Assembly: GCF_900096915.1 (NCBI RefSeq) | Contig: NZ_FMYK01000002.1 | Span: 470,540-534,539 of the forward strand | Direction of reading: 5' to 3' | DNA length: 64,000 nucleotides | DNA from: Acinetobacter marinus | GTDB taxonomy: Bacteria > Pseudomonadota > Gammaproteobacteria > Pseudomonadales > Moraxellaceae | Shown here: piece by piece, positions 26,355 to 36,455 of the stretch | How the letters are laid out: every line of letters begins with the position of its first letter | Position numbering within the stretch: the stretch's first letter is position 1 | Translations under genes and position numbers: made by a program | The notes under the pieces: model-generated | The model's input: only the letters and a program-made list of their open reading frames with translations | What the model was told of the DNA's origin: nothing | Databases searched by the model: none

Positions 26355-28498
26355 ACCACACCGCCTTGTAAAGTTGCTTGGCTTGCTTGAGTTGCGCTCG
26401 GTGTTTCGGGCTGGTGCGTGGTCAGGGCATATTGCAAATTATTAATACTCATGGCGAGGCGTTGTTTTTGCCCAGCAGTGACAGAAGCGGGTTGTTGCCA
26501 TTGGAGATTTTGCTGTTGCAAGTTGGCAAGCATTTCGATCAGGCGCTGGTAATGATAGTGGCTAGGGGAATACATTTTGCTCTGTGCTGAAAATTCATCG
26601 TCAAAGGCTTGAATCAGTTGTTGAATGTCCGCTTGGATCAGTGCAGGGGTATCAGGATGCGCTGCAACCTCACTCAGACGGGTCAAGTCGATCGCCACGC
26701 AACTTTCAATCAACACATCTTGCATGGCATATTTGAGTTCGCTTGACGCGACCATTTTGGTATTGAGTAATCCAATGCGATCGACCATGCGGCGCAAATA
26801 AATTTTGTAGGTGGTGCCAAAGCGCAGATGAATTGCACTACGCATCTCTTGATAATGCTGATGAATGAGGCGTTTAGCAGTCATGTCGGGCGACATCGCA
26901 CGGATAAAGTACAGCGCCAATACGGGAATAATTGGACCAAACAAACCTGCCAATGCCGCATCGATCGACGGCAATGGTGAGATTTGGTAGTGATTTTGCA
27001 GATTCAGCGCCATAATTACATTGATGGCAATCGGCAGTCCAATCCCTGTCAATGGCGGGTGGGGGATCAGACATACCGCATAAATAATCACAGGCGCAAG
27101 CACCAGCGCCAATTGCAAAAATGTCTTCACATCAGGCAGGATAAAAAACAGATAAATGAAGGTAATGATCGTCGCATACAGCGTACCCCGTAAAAATATC
27201 TTCAATAGCGGGATCGGATCATCCAGCGCCGTGAGGATACAGGCAACCACCGCTGCCATTTGCGCCAACATATAACCGTACTGCCAACCAGAATAAATCC
27301 AAATCGAAAATCCAATCAGTATCGATACAAAAGCCGCCATCGCACCACGCACCGCCACACCATGATCACGATGTAGACTTGGATAACGGGTAGACATTGG
27401 AGCAATAAACTCGGGAATCTTGCGTTGACCTGCTTGAATCAATTGCCAAATCACTTTGACGTTGTAGACATTTTGCATGAAATGGCGCAGATCCATTTGC
27501 AAACTGGCGAGTGCGGTGCGTGCGTGCGGATAGCGCTGCGAGAGTTGTTGAAACGCCATTTCCAAATGTTGCGGAAATTGAAAAGCACGCAGTTGATCAA
27601 TTTCAATCGGTTGCTTTAATTCAGCAATACATTGATCGGCAAGCGATTGTAATTCAGGACTGAGATGTGGGTCGATTTGTCTCAGTTGATTGACCCGTTC
27701 AGAGATCGCCACCATGTTAATCAATTGCAAAGAAAATTGATGCAACATTTCTTGTAGTGGCTTGGTCATGCCTTTGAGGCGACCTTTTTCATAGTTGAGA
27801 TGCACTGCCAAACCGTGCAAATCATTGGTATCACGGTTAATCGCAGAGAGCAGTTGCACCACATTTTGATTCGATTGTGGCGATTTTCCATCCTCAGTCG
27901 TCAGATTGCTGTCCGCAAAAATCTGCCGAAAAGCATGTTCGGTATCGCTCAGTGCCTTTTGCACCCGCTGCTGTATTGCATCGCCAATATGTAGTGGAAA
28001 AATCGTTGCCGAGACCACTGCAGTACAAATAATCGCAATGGAAATTTCCAAGACACGACCCAAGGCAAGATCAAAAATACTGTAGGTATTGATACTAAAA
28101 ATCGCATTACACGCCACCATCACACAGGTATAGCCCGCCAACATAAAGGCATAGCTACGTGGCGTGCGATCTAGCATGGAAATATACAGACAAAATCCTG
28201 TCCAAATCGCCAAAACCAAAGTAAAGAGCAATGGCGTATTGATCAAATGTGGCGTTAAAATCACCGCCACAGCTGCACCGACAAAAGTGCCAGCCAAACG
28301 GTACAAGGCTTTGGAGGAGACCATGCCTGAATACGGATTGGCGATGATAAACACCGTACCGATCGCCCACATTGGATAGAGTAAATCCAAGCGAAAAGCG
28401 ATATAAAGGGCGAGCATCCCTGCAAAAAAGGTTTTGCAGGCAAAAATCAGGTCGACCTTACTCGGGCGAAAAGCCAGTAATGGTTTGATCAATAACAT
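26351..28498 (-). CDS. FUSC-family (AaeB-like) inner-membrane efflux permease
   Basis: 715 residues in the duplicated layout of aromatic-acid exporters: a cluster of about five to six membrane helices (residues 12-165), a cytoplasmic helical domain (about 165-370), a second helix cluster (about 380-520) and a cytoplasmic tail. Family FUSC/ArAE. Likely exports weak aromatic acids or other hydrophobic acids with the adjacent adaptor. First gene of the three-gene operon; an IclR regulator gene is transcribed divergently from 294 nt upstream. Confidence 0.87.
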   Translation of the reverse strand: MLLIKPLLAFRPSKVDLIFACKTFFAGMLALYIAFRLDLLYPMWAIGTVFIIANPYSGMVSSKALYRLAGTFVGAAVAVILTPHLINTPLLFTLVLAIWTGFCLYISMLDRTPRSYAFMLAGYTCVMVACNAIFSINTYSIFDLALGRVLEISIAIICTAVVSATIFPLHIGDAIQQRVQKALSDTEHAFRQIFADSNLTTEDGKSPQSNQNVVQLLSAINRDTNDLHGLAVHLNYEKGRLKGMTKPLQEMLHQFSLQLINMVAISERVNQLRQIDPHLSPELQSLADQCIAELKQPIEIDQLRAFQFPQHLEMAFQQLSQRYPHARTALASLQMDLRHFMQNVYNVKVIWQLIQAGQRKIPEFIAPMSTRYPSLHRDHGVAVRGAMAAFVSILIGFSIWIYSGWQYGYMLAQMAAVVACILTALDDPIPLLKIFLRGTLYATIITFIYLFFILPDVKTFLQLALVLAPVIIYAVCLIPHPPLTGIGLPIAINVIMALNLQNHYQISPLPSIDAALAGLFGPIIPVLALYFIRAMSPDMTAKRLIHQHYQEMRSAIHLRFGTTYKIYLRRMVDRIGLLNTKMVASSELKYAMQDVLIESCVAIDLTRLSEVAAHPDTPALIQADIQQLIQAFDDEFSAQSKMYSPSHYHYQRLIEMLANLQQQNLQWQQPASVTAGQKQRLAMSINNLQYALTTHQPETPSATQASQATLQGGVV

Positions 28499-28792
28499 GA
28501 AAGTGCCGTGGCGTGGTTCAGAAGCCTCGGATGATCTATGCGAAATGGAAGATCATCAGAAAATATAGATTCTGAATCTTGATAGGATAAAATTTGCGTG
28601 TATTTTGAGCTTTTATTTTTATAAAGTCAATAAAATATCTTTATATGATAAATTTATTGATTTAATCTTTAATTTATCGCTTAAATCTTGCGTCAATTTT
28701 GATAATGTGAATAATTAACCGCATTGAATAATATTTAACACATCCTGTAGCCAAACATCAGTAATTACGCTACAGCTAAGTTGGAGTGCGCT

Positions 28793-29581
28793 GTGAGTAC
28801 ATCGAGTTTTGCCCGCATATTGATGATTTTGGACGTGTTTTCTGTACAGCGTCCAGTGATTGATGTCGATGATATTTGCACTGAGCTGGATGTGTCCAAA
28901 CCGATGGCGTACCGTTATCTCAAAGAGTTGGTCGAATCGGGACTGTTAAAAAAGGCGCATCATACGGTTGGTTCCTATGTGCTCGGTTCAAAAGTGGCGC
29001 TACTGGACTATATCGCTCGAGAAAGTGATCCGTGGGTACAGCTGTGCATTCCGCAGATGCGTGAAGTGGTCAATCGCACGGAAATGTTGTGTTTAATCAC
29101 CGCATTAGAGGGCAAGAGTTGTATTGATATACACCATGAATCATATCGCAATGAAGGCTTGGTCTACGGACGAGGCTGTCCTCGTGCCTTGTCTGCGGGC
29201 TCATCGGCGAAGATTATTTTGGCGAATCTGACCAAGAAACAGCAAATCGAATATTATCAATATCTTGCTGAGGATTTGGCGAAGAATGGCTTTGCTGAAA
29301 ATGAAGCCGAATTTATCAGTAAACTCAGACAAATCAAAAAGCAAGGCTATTACATTTCACAAGGTGAGTTGCATCCTGATTTTTCCAGTATTTCTGTCCC
29401 TGTGCGTTATTCTTCAAAAGAAGCACCGTGGGCGCTCACCGTATTGGCGTCGACCAATCGTTTTGAATTCATTGATACGCAAAAAATCGTCGAGATGCTC
29501 AAACGTAGTACAGAAGTGGTGGAGCAACAGGCTTTACAGATTGAAAATGAGATTGCGCAAAGTCCTGAAACCGATAAATAA
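28793..29581 (+). CDS. IclR-family transcriptional regulator
   Basis: N-terminal winged helix-turn-helix (about residues 5-70; DDICTELDVSKPMAYRYLKELVESGLL) and a C-terminal IclR effector domain (about 80-250) with GRGCPRALSAGSSAKIILA. GTG at 28793 is chosen because GGAG lies 8 nt ahead; the longer TTG frame at 28781 runs through that ribosome-binding site. About 262 residues. Divergent from the FUSC efflux operon, which it may control; IclR proteins typically respond to aromatic or small carboxylic acids. The ligand is unknown. Confidence 0.88.
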   Translation: MSTSSFARILMILDVFSVQRPVIDVDDICTELDVSKPMAYRYLKELVESGLLKKAHHTVGSYVLGSKVALLDYIARESDPWVQLCIPQMREVVNRTEMLCLITALEGKSCIDIHHESYRNEGLVYGRGCPRALSAGSSAKIILANLTKKQQIEYYQYLAEDLAKNGFAENEAEFISKLRQIKKQGYYISQGELHPDFSSISVPVRYSSKEAPWALTVLASTNRFEFIDTQKIVEMLKRSTEVVEQQALQIENEIAQSPETDK

Positions 29582-29775
29582 ACCTGCTGATTTTTTATTT
29601 TGGTAAATTCAAGCAAGAAGTTCTGAATTAATTGTCCACTGTCGCTAGCTGAAAATGTCGATTCGAAGTAGAATATGACTCTTCATTTTTGCCGTATTGT
29701 CACAGCTAATTTCTTTGTCACAATCTTAGTCACATTGCGCAGGTTCAAAAGACTTGCCGTGGAGCCAAAATCAAC

Positions 29776-32700
29776 ATGTTTATCGTGGCCGGTGCGTCTG
29801 CACATTCTGCTTTTAAGCAAGCTCAATTACTCTCTCGCCTCTCGTCAATTGATACTGTCCAAAGTGTGGAAAGTCAATGGGTTTACTTGTTTGATCAAGC
29901 CTTAAATGATGAAACTTTGCAATCGGCAAATGCGCTGTTAAATGACAATCAAACCTTTGTGCTTCGCCAAACAGACGGCGATGAAGTACAAGTTTTGGTG
30001 ACACCACGTGTCGGGACGATTTCGCCGTGGTCATCGAAAGCCACCGATATTTTTAAAAATTGTAATACGCCAGTGCATCGCCTTGAACGTGGCGTACTGT
30101 ATACCTTGAAAGGTGTATCAAGCGTTTCAAATGAATTGAAATTGGCATTGCACGATCGCATGACCGAAAGTGTGTTTGATCAGATCGACGACGCCAACGC
30201 ATTATTTGTGGAAACTGCACCAAAGCCATTAAATAGCATTGATATTCTTGGGCAAGGTAAAGAGGCTCTTGTCAAAGCCAATCGTGAATTTGGTTTTGCA
30301 TTGTCTGATGAAGAAATTGATTATTTAACTGATGCGTTCAATAAGCTCGGTCGCAATCCGCATGACATTGAATTGATGATGTTTGCACAGGCAAACTCAG
30401 AGCATTGCCGTCATAAAATCTTTAATGCGCAGTGGACCATTGATGGTGAGAAGCAACCATTGTCATTGTTCCAAATGATTAAAAATACTTATAAAGAATC
30501 GCCAACTGATGTGTTGTCTGCGTACAAAGACAATGCTTCAGTGATCGTTGGCTATGATACTATGCGCTTTTATCCAAAAGCCGATGACAATGGTCAATAT
30601 GTCTATAAATACAAGAGCCAAGCCGCACATATCTTGATGAAGGTGGAAACCCACAACCATCCAACGGCGATTTCTCCGTTTGCAGGGGCGGCGACTGGTT
30701 CGGGTGGTGAGATTCGTGACGAGGGCGCAACAGGTCGTGGTGGTAAACCGAAAGCAGGTTTAACAGGCTTTACCGTATCGAACTTGAATATTCCAGGCTT
30801 TGAACAACCGTGGGAAGACAACTACGGCAAGCCATCTCGGATGGCTTCACCGCTACAAATCATGATTGATGGACCACTTGGTGGTGCAGCATTTAATAAC
30901 GAATTTGGTCGTCCAAACCTGAATGGTTATTTCCGTACCTTTGAACAAAATATCAATGGTGAAGTGAAAGGTTTCCATAAGCCGATCATGATCGCAGGCG
31001 GTTATGGCAACATTCGCCCTGACCATGTGGAAAAAGATGCCATTCAAGAGGGTGATTTGCTGATCGTCCTTGGCGGTCCTGCCATGCTGATCGGTCTTGG
31101 TGGTGGTGCAGCGTCTTCTGTAGACAGTGGTACCATGGGCGAGAGTCTAGACTTCGCTTCCGTGCAACGTGAAAATCCTGAAATGGAACGCCGTTGCCAA
31201 GAAGTGATTGATACCTGCTGGCGTTTAGAAGATGCCAACCCGATCGTGTCCGTACATGATGTCGGTGCGGGCGGGATTTCCAATGCCATGCCTGAATTGG
31301 TCAATGACCATGAGCTCGGTGCAGTGCTGAATCTGCGTAAGATTCCATCGCTTGAGTCTGCTATGTCACCAATGGAAATTTGGTCAAACGAAGCGCAAGA
31401 GCGTTATGTCTTGGCGATTCGTCCAAGTTCGTTGGCACAGTTTGAAGACATCTGTGCGCGTGAACGTTGCCCATTTGCGGTATTGGGTGAAGCAACTGAA
31501 GCACGTCATCTGACCGTTGAAGATCCATTATTTGAAAATCATGCGGTGGATATGCCAATGCAAGTTATGCTTGGCGGTACACCACGCATGCAACGCAGCT
31601 ATGAAAGCATCACTCGTCAAGGCAATGACTTTGATGCGTCGAAAATTGATCTCAGCGATGCGATTTTCCGTGTATTAAAAAATCCAACTGTGGCGTCTAA
31701 ATCATTTTTGATCACCATCGGTGACCGTTCAATCACAGGTATGGTGGCTCGTGATCAGATGGTCGGGCGTTGGCAAGTGCCTGTTGCTGACGCGGCAGTG
31801 ACCACCACCAGTTTGCAAGGCTTCACAGGTGAAGCGATGGCAATGGGTGAGCGTCCGCCAGTGGCACTGCTCAATCCTGCGGCATCGGTACGCCTTGCGG
31901 TGGCAGAGGCGATTACCAATATTGCCTCGGCAAATATTGAGCAACTCAGTGACATTAAATTGTCTGCAAACTGGATGGCAGCCGCAGGGCAAAAAGGTGA
32001 AGATCAAGCCTTGTTTGAAGCGGTGAAAACCGTCGGTATGGAAATCTGTCCTGCGCTCGGTATTGCGATTCCAGTAGGTAAAGATTCATTGTCGATGCGC
32101 ACCACATGGCAAGATGATGGCGTGGATAAATCAGTCACTTCACCTGTTGCAGGTGTGATGACTGCATTTGCGCCTGTGACTGATGTGCGTAAAACATTGA
32201 CACCAGAATTAAAATCAGGCGATGAGTCTGTATTAGTGCGTATTGATTTGTCTAAAGGTCAATTCCGTCTTGGTGCCTCAATCTTAGTGCAAGTCTATAA
32301 AGCGATCGGTACAACAGCACCTGACGTTGATAACTTTGACGATCTGAAAGCATTCTTTGCACTTATTCAAGATTGGAATAATCGTGGACTCATTCAAGCC
32401 TATCATGACATCGGTGATGGTGGTGTATTGGCAACGGTTGCTGAAATGATGTTCGCCTCTCGTCGAGGTGTTGCACTTGAGCCACAAACGATTGAAAGTC
32501 TATTCGCAGAAGAAATTGGTGCGGTTTTACAAATTAAATCTACAGATTGGGAAAGTTTGCAAAGCGAAATTTCCAACTCTAGCCTAAAAGATGCCATTTC
32601 ATTGCTTGGTCAAGTCAATGATAATGATCAACTGACGGTAAATGGTTTGAGCTTTGAACGTGTTGCACTACAGCAAGCATGGTCAGAAGTATCTCATCAA

Positions 32701-33609
32701 ATCCAACGTCTACGTGACAATGTGGACACTGCCGATCAAGAATTTGCCTTGATTGCAGATACACATCATCAAGGTTTGATTGCTAAACCGACTTTTGATT
32801 TAAATGAAGCGATTGAAGCATCCATGATCAATGTACGCCGTCCAAACATGGTGATCTTGCGTGAACAAGGCGTCAATGGTCATGTGGAAATGGCGGCGGC
32901 ATTTGATAAAGTTGGCTTTAATACCGTCGATGTTCACATGAGTGATTTGCTTGCGGGTCGCATTAACCTCGATGATTTTGAAGGTCTAGTGGCGTGCGGC
33001 GGCTTCTCATATGGTGACGTACTTGGTGCAGGCGGTGGCTGGGCGAAATCAGTACTGTTCAATGCCAAACTTCGTGATCAGTTTGAAAAATTCTTTAACC
33101 GTGATGAAACTTTCAGCCTCGGTGTATGTAATGGCTGTCAGATGTTGTCACAGCTTGCACCATTGATTCCTGGTGCTGAGCATTGGGGACGTTTCCATCG
33201 CAATACCTCGGAAGTCTTTGAAGCACGTAGCGTCAATGTCCGTATCGAAAAATCAGCATCTGTGCTTTTGGATGGTATGCAAGGTTCGATCTTACCGATC
33301 GCTGTGGCGCATGGCGAAGGGCGTTTGGTCGCAAATGCAGAAAATCTTGCAACACTAAATGCGAACAGCCAAGTGGTGATGCGCTATGTCGATAGTCAAG
33401 GCAATCCGACACAGCATTATCCACTCAATCCGAACGGTTCACCTGAAGCAATCACAGGTCTAACTTCGCTCGATGGGCGTGCCACGATCATGATGCCACA
33501 TCCAGAGCGTAACTTCCGTGCGCTACAACATTCTTGGAAGCCTGAAGATTGGCAACAAGACGGCGCATGGCTTCGTATGTTTAGAAATGCACGTCGTTTC
33601 TTAGGTTAA
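29776..33609 (+). CDS. purL: Phosphoribosylformylglycinamidine synthase
   Basis: Fourth step of purine synthesis: FGAR + glutamine + ATP to FGAM. The 1277 residues are the large gammaproteobacterial single-chain form. It has an N-terminal PurS-like region and a linker, then two AIRS-type ATP-binding halves ([32 protein letters not shown]). The C-terminal class I glutamine amidotransferase has the nucleophile Cys in [13 protein letters not shown] and the His-Glu pair in MPHPERNFR. Length fits E. coli PurL (about 1295). Monocistronic, with a strong terminator shortly downstream. Confidence 0.98.
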   Translation: MFIVAGASAHSAFKQAQLLSRLSSIDTVQSVESQWVYLFDQALNDETLQSANALLNDNQTFVLRQTDGDEVQVLVTPRVGTISPWSSKATDIFKNCNTPVHRLERGVLYTLKGVSSVSNELKLALHDRMTESVFDQIDDANALFVETAPKPLNSIDILGQGKEALVKANREFGFALSDEEIDYLTDAFNKLGRNPHDIELMMFAQANSEHCRHKIFNAQWTIDGEKQPLSLFQMIKNTYKESPTDVLSAYKDNASVIVGYDTMRFYPKADDNGQYVYKYKSQAAHILMKVETHNHPTAISPFAGAATGSGGEIRDEGATGRGGKPKAGLTGFTVSNLNIPGFEQPWEDNYGKPSRMASPLQIMIDGPLGGAAFNNEFGRPNLNGYFRTFEQNINGEVKGFHKPIMIAGGYGNIRPDHVEKDAIQEGDLLIVLGGPAMLIGLGGGAASSVDSGTMGESLDFASVQRENPEMERRCQEVIDTCWRLEDANPIVSVHDVGAGGISNAMPELVNDHELGAVLNLRKIPSLESAMSPMEIWSNEAQERYVLAIRPSSLAQFEDICARERCPFAVLGEATEARHLTVEDPLFENHAVDMPMQVMLGGTPRMQRSYESITRQGNDFDASKIDLSDAIFRVLKNPTVASKSFLITIGDRSITGMVARDQMVGRWQVPVADAAVTTTSLQGFTGEAMAMGERPPVALLNPAASVRLAVAEAITNIASANIEQLSDIKLSANWMAAAGQKGEDQALFEAVKTVGMEICPALGIAIPVGKDSLSMRTTWQDDGVDKSVTSPVAGVMTAFAPVTDVRKTLTPELKSGDESVLVRIDLSKGQFRLGASILVQVYKAIGTTAPDVDNFDDLKAFFALIQDWNNRGLIQAYHDIGDGGVLATVAEMMFASRRGVALEPQTIESLFAEEIGAVLQIKSTDWESLQSEISNSSLKDAISLLGQVNDNDQLTVNGLSFERVALQQAWSEVSHQIQRLRDNVDTADQEFALIADTHHQGLIAKPTFDLNEAIEASMINVRRPNMVILREQGVNGHVEMAAAFDKVGFNTVDVHMSDLLAGRINLDDFEGLVACGGFSYGDVLGAGGGWAKSVLFNAKLRDQFEKFFNRDETFSLGVCNGCQMLSQLAPLIPGAEHWGRFHRNTSEVFEARSVNVRIEKSASVLLDGMQGSILPIAVAHGEGRLVANAENLATLNANSQVVMRYVDSQGNPTQHYPLNPNGSPEAITGLTSLDGRATIMMPHPERNFRALQHSWKPEDWQQDGAWLRMFRNARRFLG

Positions 33610-33718
33610 TAATGCATTTGGGTTCATGCTTCGGTTTTTGATGAGTGTCGTGTTGGGCTGGATTTGATATGAAATTTAAGCCCTCTACTTTGATCATTTG
33701 AATCCGATTAGCTTGCTC

Positions 33719-33760
33719 ATAAAAAAAGACTCGACATCAGCAATGTCGAGTCTTTTTTAT
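33719..33760. terminator. Bidirectional terminator between purL and hyi
   Basis: 10-bp perfect stem GACTCGACAT / ATGTCGAGTC with CAGCA loop, seven A residues before and six T residues after. Confidence 0.88.
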
Positions 33761-33800
33761 TTTATGGTTAAGATTGGGGGGCTACACTTACGGATCATGC

Positions 33801-34577
33801 TTAGATATAGGCTTTGAGCCAATCAAAACTGTCCTTTGAATTTTGACTTGGTTTGTACTCTGCAGCGCAATAGCCGAGATACGGGCTGTTTTGAATCCAA
33901 TCGAAAAATTCAGCAAAGTTAATATTGCCTGTGAACGGCTCATGACGATTTGGATAGTCGGCAAACTGGATATGTCCGATCATGTATAGATTTTCTTGTA
34001 AGGTGCTCATGATGTCTTCGCCCATCATCGCCAGATGGTAGCAGTCATATTGCAGACGAAGCGCAGGGTGTTGTACCGCCTCCAGCATTTCTTGAGCTTG
34101 TGCAATATTTTGCACGAGGAAACGTGGCATATCGGTGCCGTTGATCATCTCGATCACAGGGCTAATATCGGCACTTTGCAACTGATCACACGCCAGTTTG
34201 AGATTGCTGGCAAGGGTTTGTAGACAAGGTAATAAATCCGCATCAACTGGTTGTTTCCCTGCCAGAATATTCACAGTCGGGACATTGAGTGCTGTGGCAT
34301 ATTCGACCGCAAGTTGCACAGCTTTTTCAAACTCATACTCACGCCCAGGTATACAGGCGAGTCCATCACCACCTTGCATTAAATCACCCGCAGGTACATT
34401 GATCAAAATCAGGTCGAGCTCATGCTGATCCAATTGTGCTTGAATCTGATCAATGCTGAGCTCATAGGGGAATTGGATTTCTACGGCACGAAAGCCTTGT
34501 GCTTTGGCGAGGGCAAAGCGCTCAATTAATGGCATTTCGTGAAAGATTAAGGAAAGGTTGACCGCAAGATTAAGCAT
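33801..34577 (-). CDS. hyi: Hydroxypyruvate isomerase-like TIM-barrel enzyme
   Basis: Xylose-isomerase-like TIM barrel predicted to interconvert hydroxypyruvate and tartronate semialdehyde. Typical segments: NLAVNLSLIFHEMPLIERF at the N-terminus, VNILAGKQP in the middle and ISPVIEMINGTDMPRFLV with the metal-binding Glu. HIQFADYPNRHEPFTGNINF follows with further ligands. Start at 34577 is set by AGGAG 8 nt upstream; the longer frame has none. 258 residues, normal for the family. Encoded 28 nt downstream of the reductase that uses tartronate semialdehyde. No glyoxylate carboligase gene is seen here. Confidence 0.87.
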   Translation of the reverse strand: MLNLAVNLSLIFHEMPLIERFALAKAQGFRAVEIQFPYELSIDQIQAQLDQHELDLILINVPAGDLMQGGDGLACIPGREYEFEKAVQLAVEYATALNVPTVNILAGKQPVDADLLPCLQTLASNLKLACDQLQSADISPVIEMINGTDMPRFLVQNIAQAQEMLEAVQHPALRLQYDCYHLAMMGEDIMSTLQENLYMIGHIQFADYPNRHEPFTGNINFAEFFDWIQNSPYLGYCAAEYKPSQNSKDSFDWLKAYI

Positions 34578-34605
34578 CGAAAGTCTCCTAAATCTCTGTT
34601 GCAAT

Positions 34606-35481
34606 TCATTTTAGAATCTGAATATTTAATATTATGCTCGAAAGGTCGTGCTGTGCATAGCCATTTTGTTGATGTTGTTGTAATTGCTCGAGTGCATGTT
34701 TTGCCACAGGAATTTTCACACCTAAATCTTTTGCTAAAGTTGTGGCATTATTTAAGTCTTTACTCAGGGTTTGTACTTTCCACTGTACAGGTTCAAAGTT
34801 TTGATTTGCCATTCGAGGGGCGAGGATTTGAAAAGGTTTGGAATCCGCAAATCCGCCTGCCAGCGCAGGCGCCAGCAACGTGGCATCAACACCTGCTTTT
34901 TGCGCAAGTGCGACAGCTTCGGCGATGAGTGTGCTATTGGCAGCAACAATCAGTTGATTGCAAATCTTAGTGGCTTGACCTGTACCGACAGCACCCATAC
35001 AGGTCACACGTGCAGATAAGGGTGCATAGACAGGCGCCAGTGCTTCGATCAATGTGGCGTCGCCACCTGAAAAGATCACCAAACTGCCTTGTTCTGCGCC
35101 AGCTGTACCGCCTGATACAGGGGAATCAACCCATGTGGCATTTTTGCTGGTGACTTGTTTGGCGAGTTCATAGGTTTTCGCCACTGACAGACTGGAAAAA
35201 TCAATGATGATTTGACCAGCGTCAAGATATGGCATCAGTTGATCAACCACGGCGTGTACCGCATGGTCATCTGCAAGGCACAGCATGATCACAGGATAGT
35301 CTGAGATTTTTTCAAGACTTAAAGCACTTGCGCCATACTGAATCACCTCATCACAAGCAATTGCGGTACGATTCCAAACCGCCACGTTAAAGCCTGCATC
35401 GAGCAAACGTTTGCTCATGCGAGTGCCCATCAGTCCCATACCGAAGAAGGCGATTGCGGTCTCTGTAGAAAACTGTGGCAT
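34606..35481 (-). CDS. 3-hydroxyacid dehydrogenase family, tartronate-semialdehyde reductase-like
   Basis: NAD(P)-dependent beta-hydroxyacid dehydrogenase. Nucleotide-binding motif FFGMGLMGTRMSKRLLDAGF (about 12-31), substrate-binding DSPVSGGTAGAEQG (about 117-130) and the catalytic lysine in GTGQATKICNQL (about 170). 291 residues, normal. Paired with a hydroxypyruvate isomerase, it fits reduction of 2-hydroxy-3-oxopropanoate to glycerate, although 3-hydroxyisobutyrate dehydrogenases look similar. First gene of the pair. Confidence 0.85.
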   Translation of the reverse strand: MPQFSTETAIAFFGMGLMGTRMSKRLLDAGFNVAVWNRTAIACDEVIQYGASALSLEKISDYPVIMLCLADDHAVHAVVDQLMPYLDAGQIIIDFSSLSVAKTYELAKQVTSKNATWVDSPVSGGTAGAEQGSLVIFSGGDATLIEALAPVYAPLSARVTCMGAVGTGQATKICNQLIVAANSTLIAEAVALAQKAGVDATLLAPALAGGFADSKPFQILAPRMANQNFEPVQWKVQTLSKDLNNATTLAKDLGVKIPVAKHALEQLQQHQQNGYAQHDLSSIILNIQILK

Positions 35482-35517
35482 GGTTTGAACCTAACTATAA
35501 ATGGCGATCAGCCAAGA

Positions 35518-36312
35518 TTAACCATTAAATTGGCGAGGTGCAAAGTTGGTTTCGGGATGTTTATCCTTTTTACGTGCCAATTTACTATTTTTCCCGACAA
35601 TTAGGCGAAATTGCCACATTTTTTCTAAACGTAATGCTTTTTTCGGCTGATGTTCCATGGCATCAAGCACCCGTTTCGCTGCCAGCAGGGCATCAGGTGA
35701 GCGTTGAATCAGCTCAGCAGCGAGAGTTTGCGCTTTAAACATTGGATTGTCATCGAGGTGCGTGACCAAGCCAATCTCTTTGGCATATTGCGCATCAAAA
35801 ATTCGTGCGGTTAGGGTGAGTTCTTTTGCGAGGTCTAAGCCGATCAAGCCTTTAAGTGATCGGGTCAAGCCCATATCAGGCACCAAACCCCAACGACTTT
35901 CCATGATCGACATTTGCGTGTCTGGATGTGCGATACGAATATCCGATGCTAACGCCAGTTGCATTCCTGCGCCAAAGCAATAGCCTTGAATCGCACTGAT
36001 CACGGGCACAGGTAGGCTTTGCCAGATCAGAAAGGCTTTTTGGAACAGGCTTTGTCCTGGTTTGATCAGCTCCCACGCAGCGAATAACCGATTTTTGGGA
36101 TTATTTAAATCGCTGAGGTCAATCCCTGCGCTAAACACATCGGCTTCACCCGTTAAAATAATACAGCGGACTTTTTTATTCTTTTTCAGTGATTTTGCGG
36201 TATCGACTAAGGCTTGAAGTAGAGCGAAGGTCATGGCATTGCGCTTTTCTGGGCGATTTAGTTTGACGATGGCAATGCCTTGCGGGCTGATGTCTACTGT
36301 GATGAGCGCCAT
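35518..36312 (-). CDS. Crotonase/enoyl-CoA hydratase family protein
   Basis: 264 residues with the crotonase fold: VKLNRPEKRNAMTF, oxyanion-hole segments DVFSAGIDLSDL and GYCFGAGMQLALASDIR, and SIMESRWGLVPDMGLTR. The position of the first catalytic Glu of enoyl-CoA hydratase is Gln here (GAGMQLA), while the second Glu (MES) and the Asp (PDMG) are kept, which looks closer to dienoyl-CoA isomerases. The reaction is therefore uncertain. ATG 36312 has GAGGA 7 nt upstream and is preferred over 36339. Lies 36 nt before the reductase gene stop side but is upstream in transcription, possibly one operon. Confidence 0.83.
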   Translation of the reverse strand: MALITVDISPQGIAIVKLNRPEKRNAMTFALLQALVDTAKSLKKNKKVRCIILTGEADVFSAGIDLSDLNNPKNRLFAAWELIKPGQSLFQKAFLIWQSLPVPVISAIQGYCFGAGMQLALASDIRIAHPDTQMSIMESRWGLVPDMGLTRSLKGLIGLDLAKELTLTARIFDAQYAKEIGLVTHLDDNPMFKAQTLAAELIQRSPDALLAAKRVLDAMEHQPKKALRLEKMWQFRLIVGKNSKLARKKDKHPETNFAPRQFNG

Positions 36313-36455
36313 GAAATATTCCTCAATTTGTGTTGTCATTTGCGCAAATCATAGCATGTGAAAAATTCCCCTTGGGCAAAGAATTTGACGCCAAGTTCAC
36401 GATCCATGTTGACATGCAGGATTCCCGTTGAGTTTAAGGGAGAGCCATGACTCCA

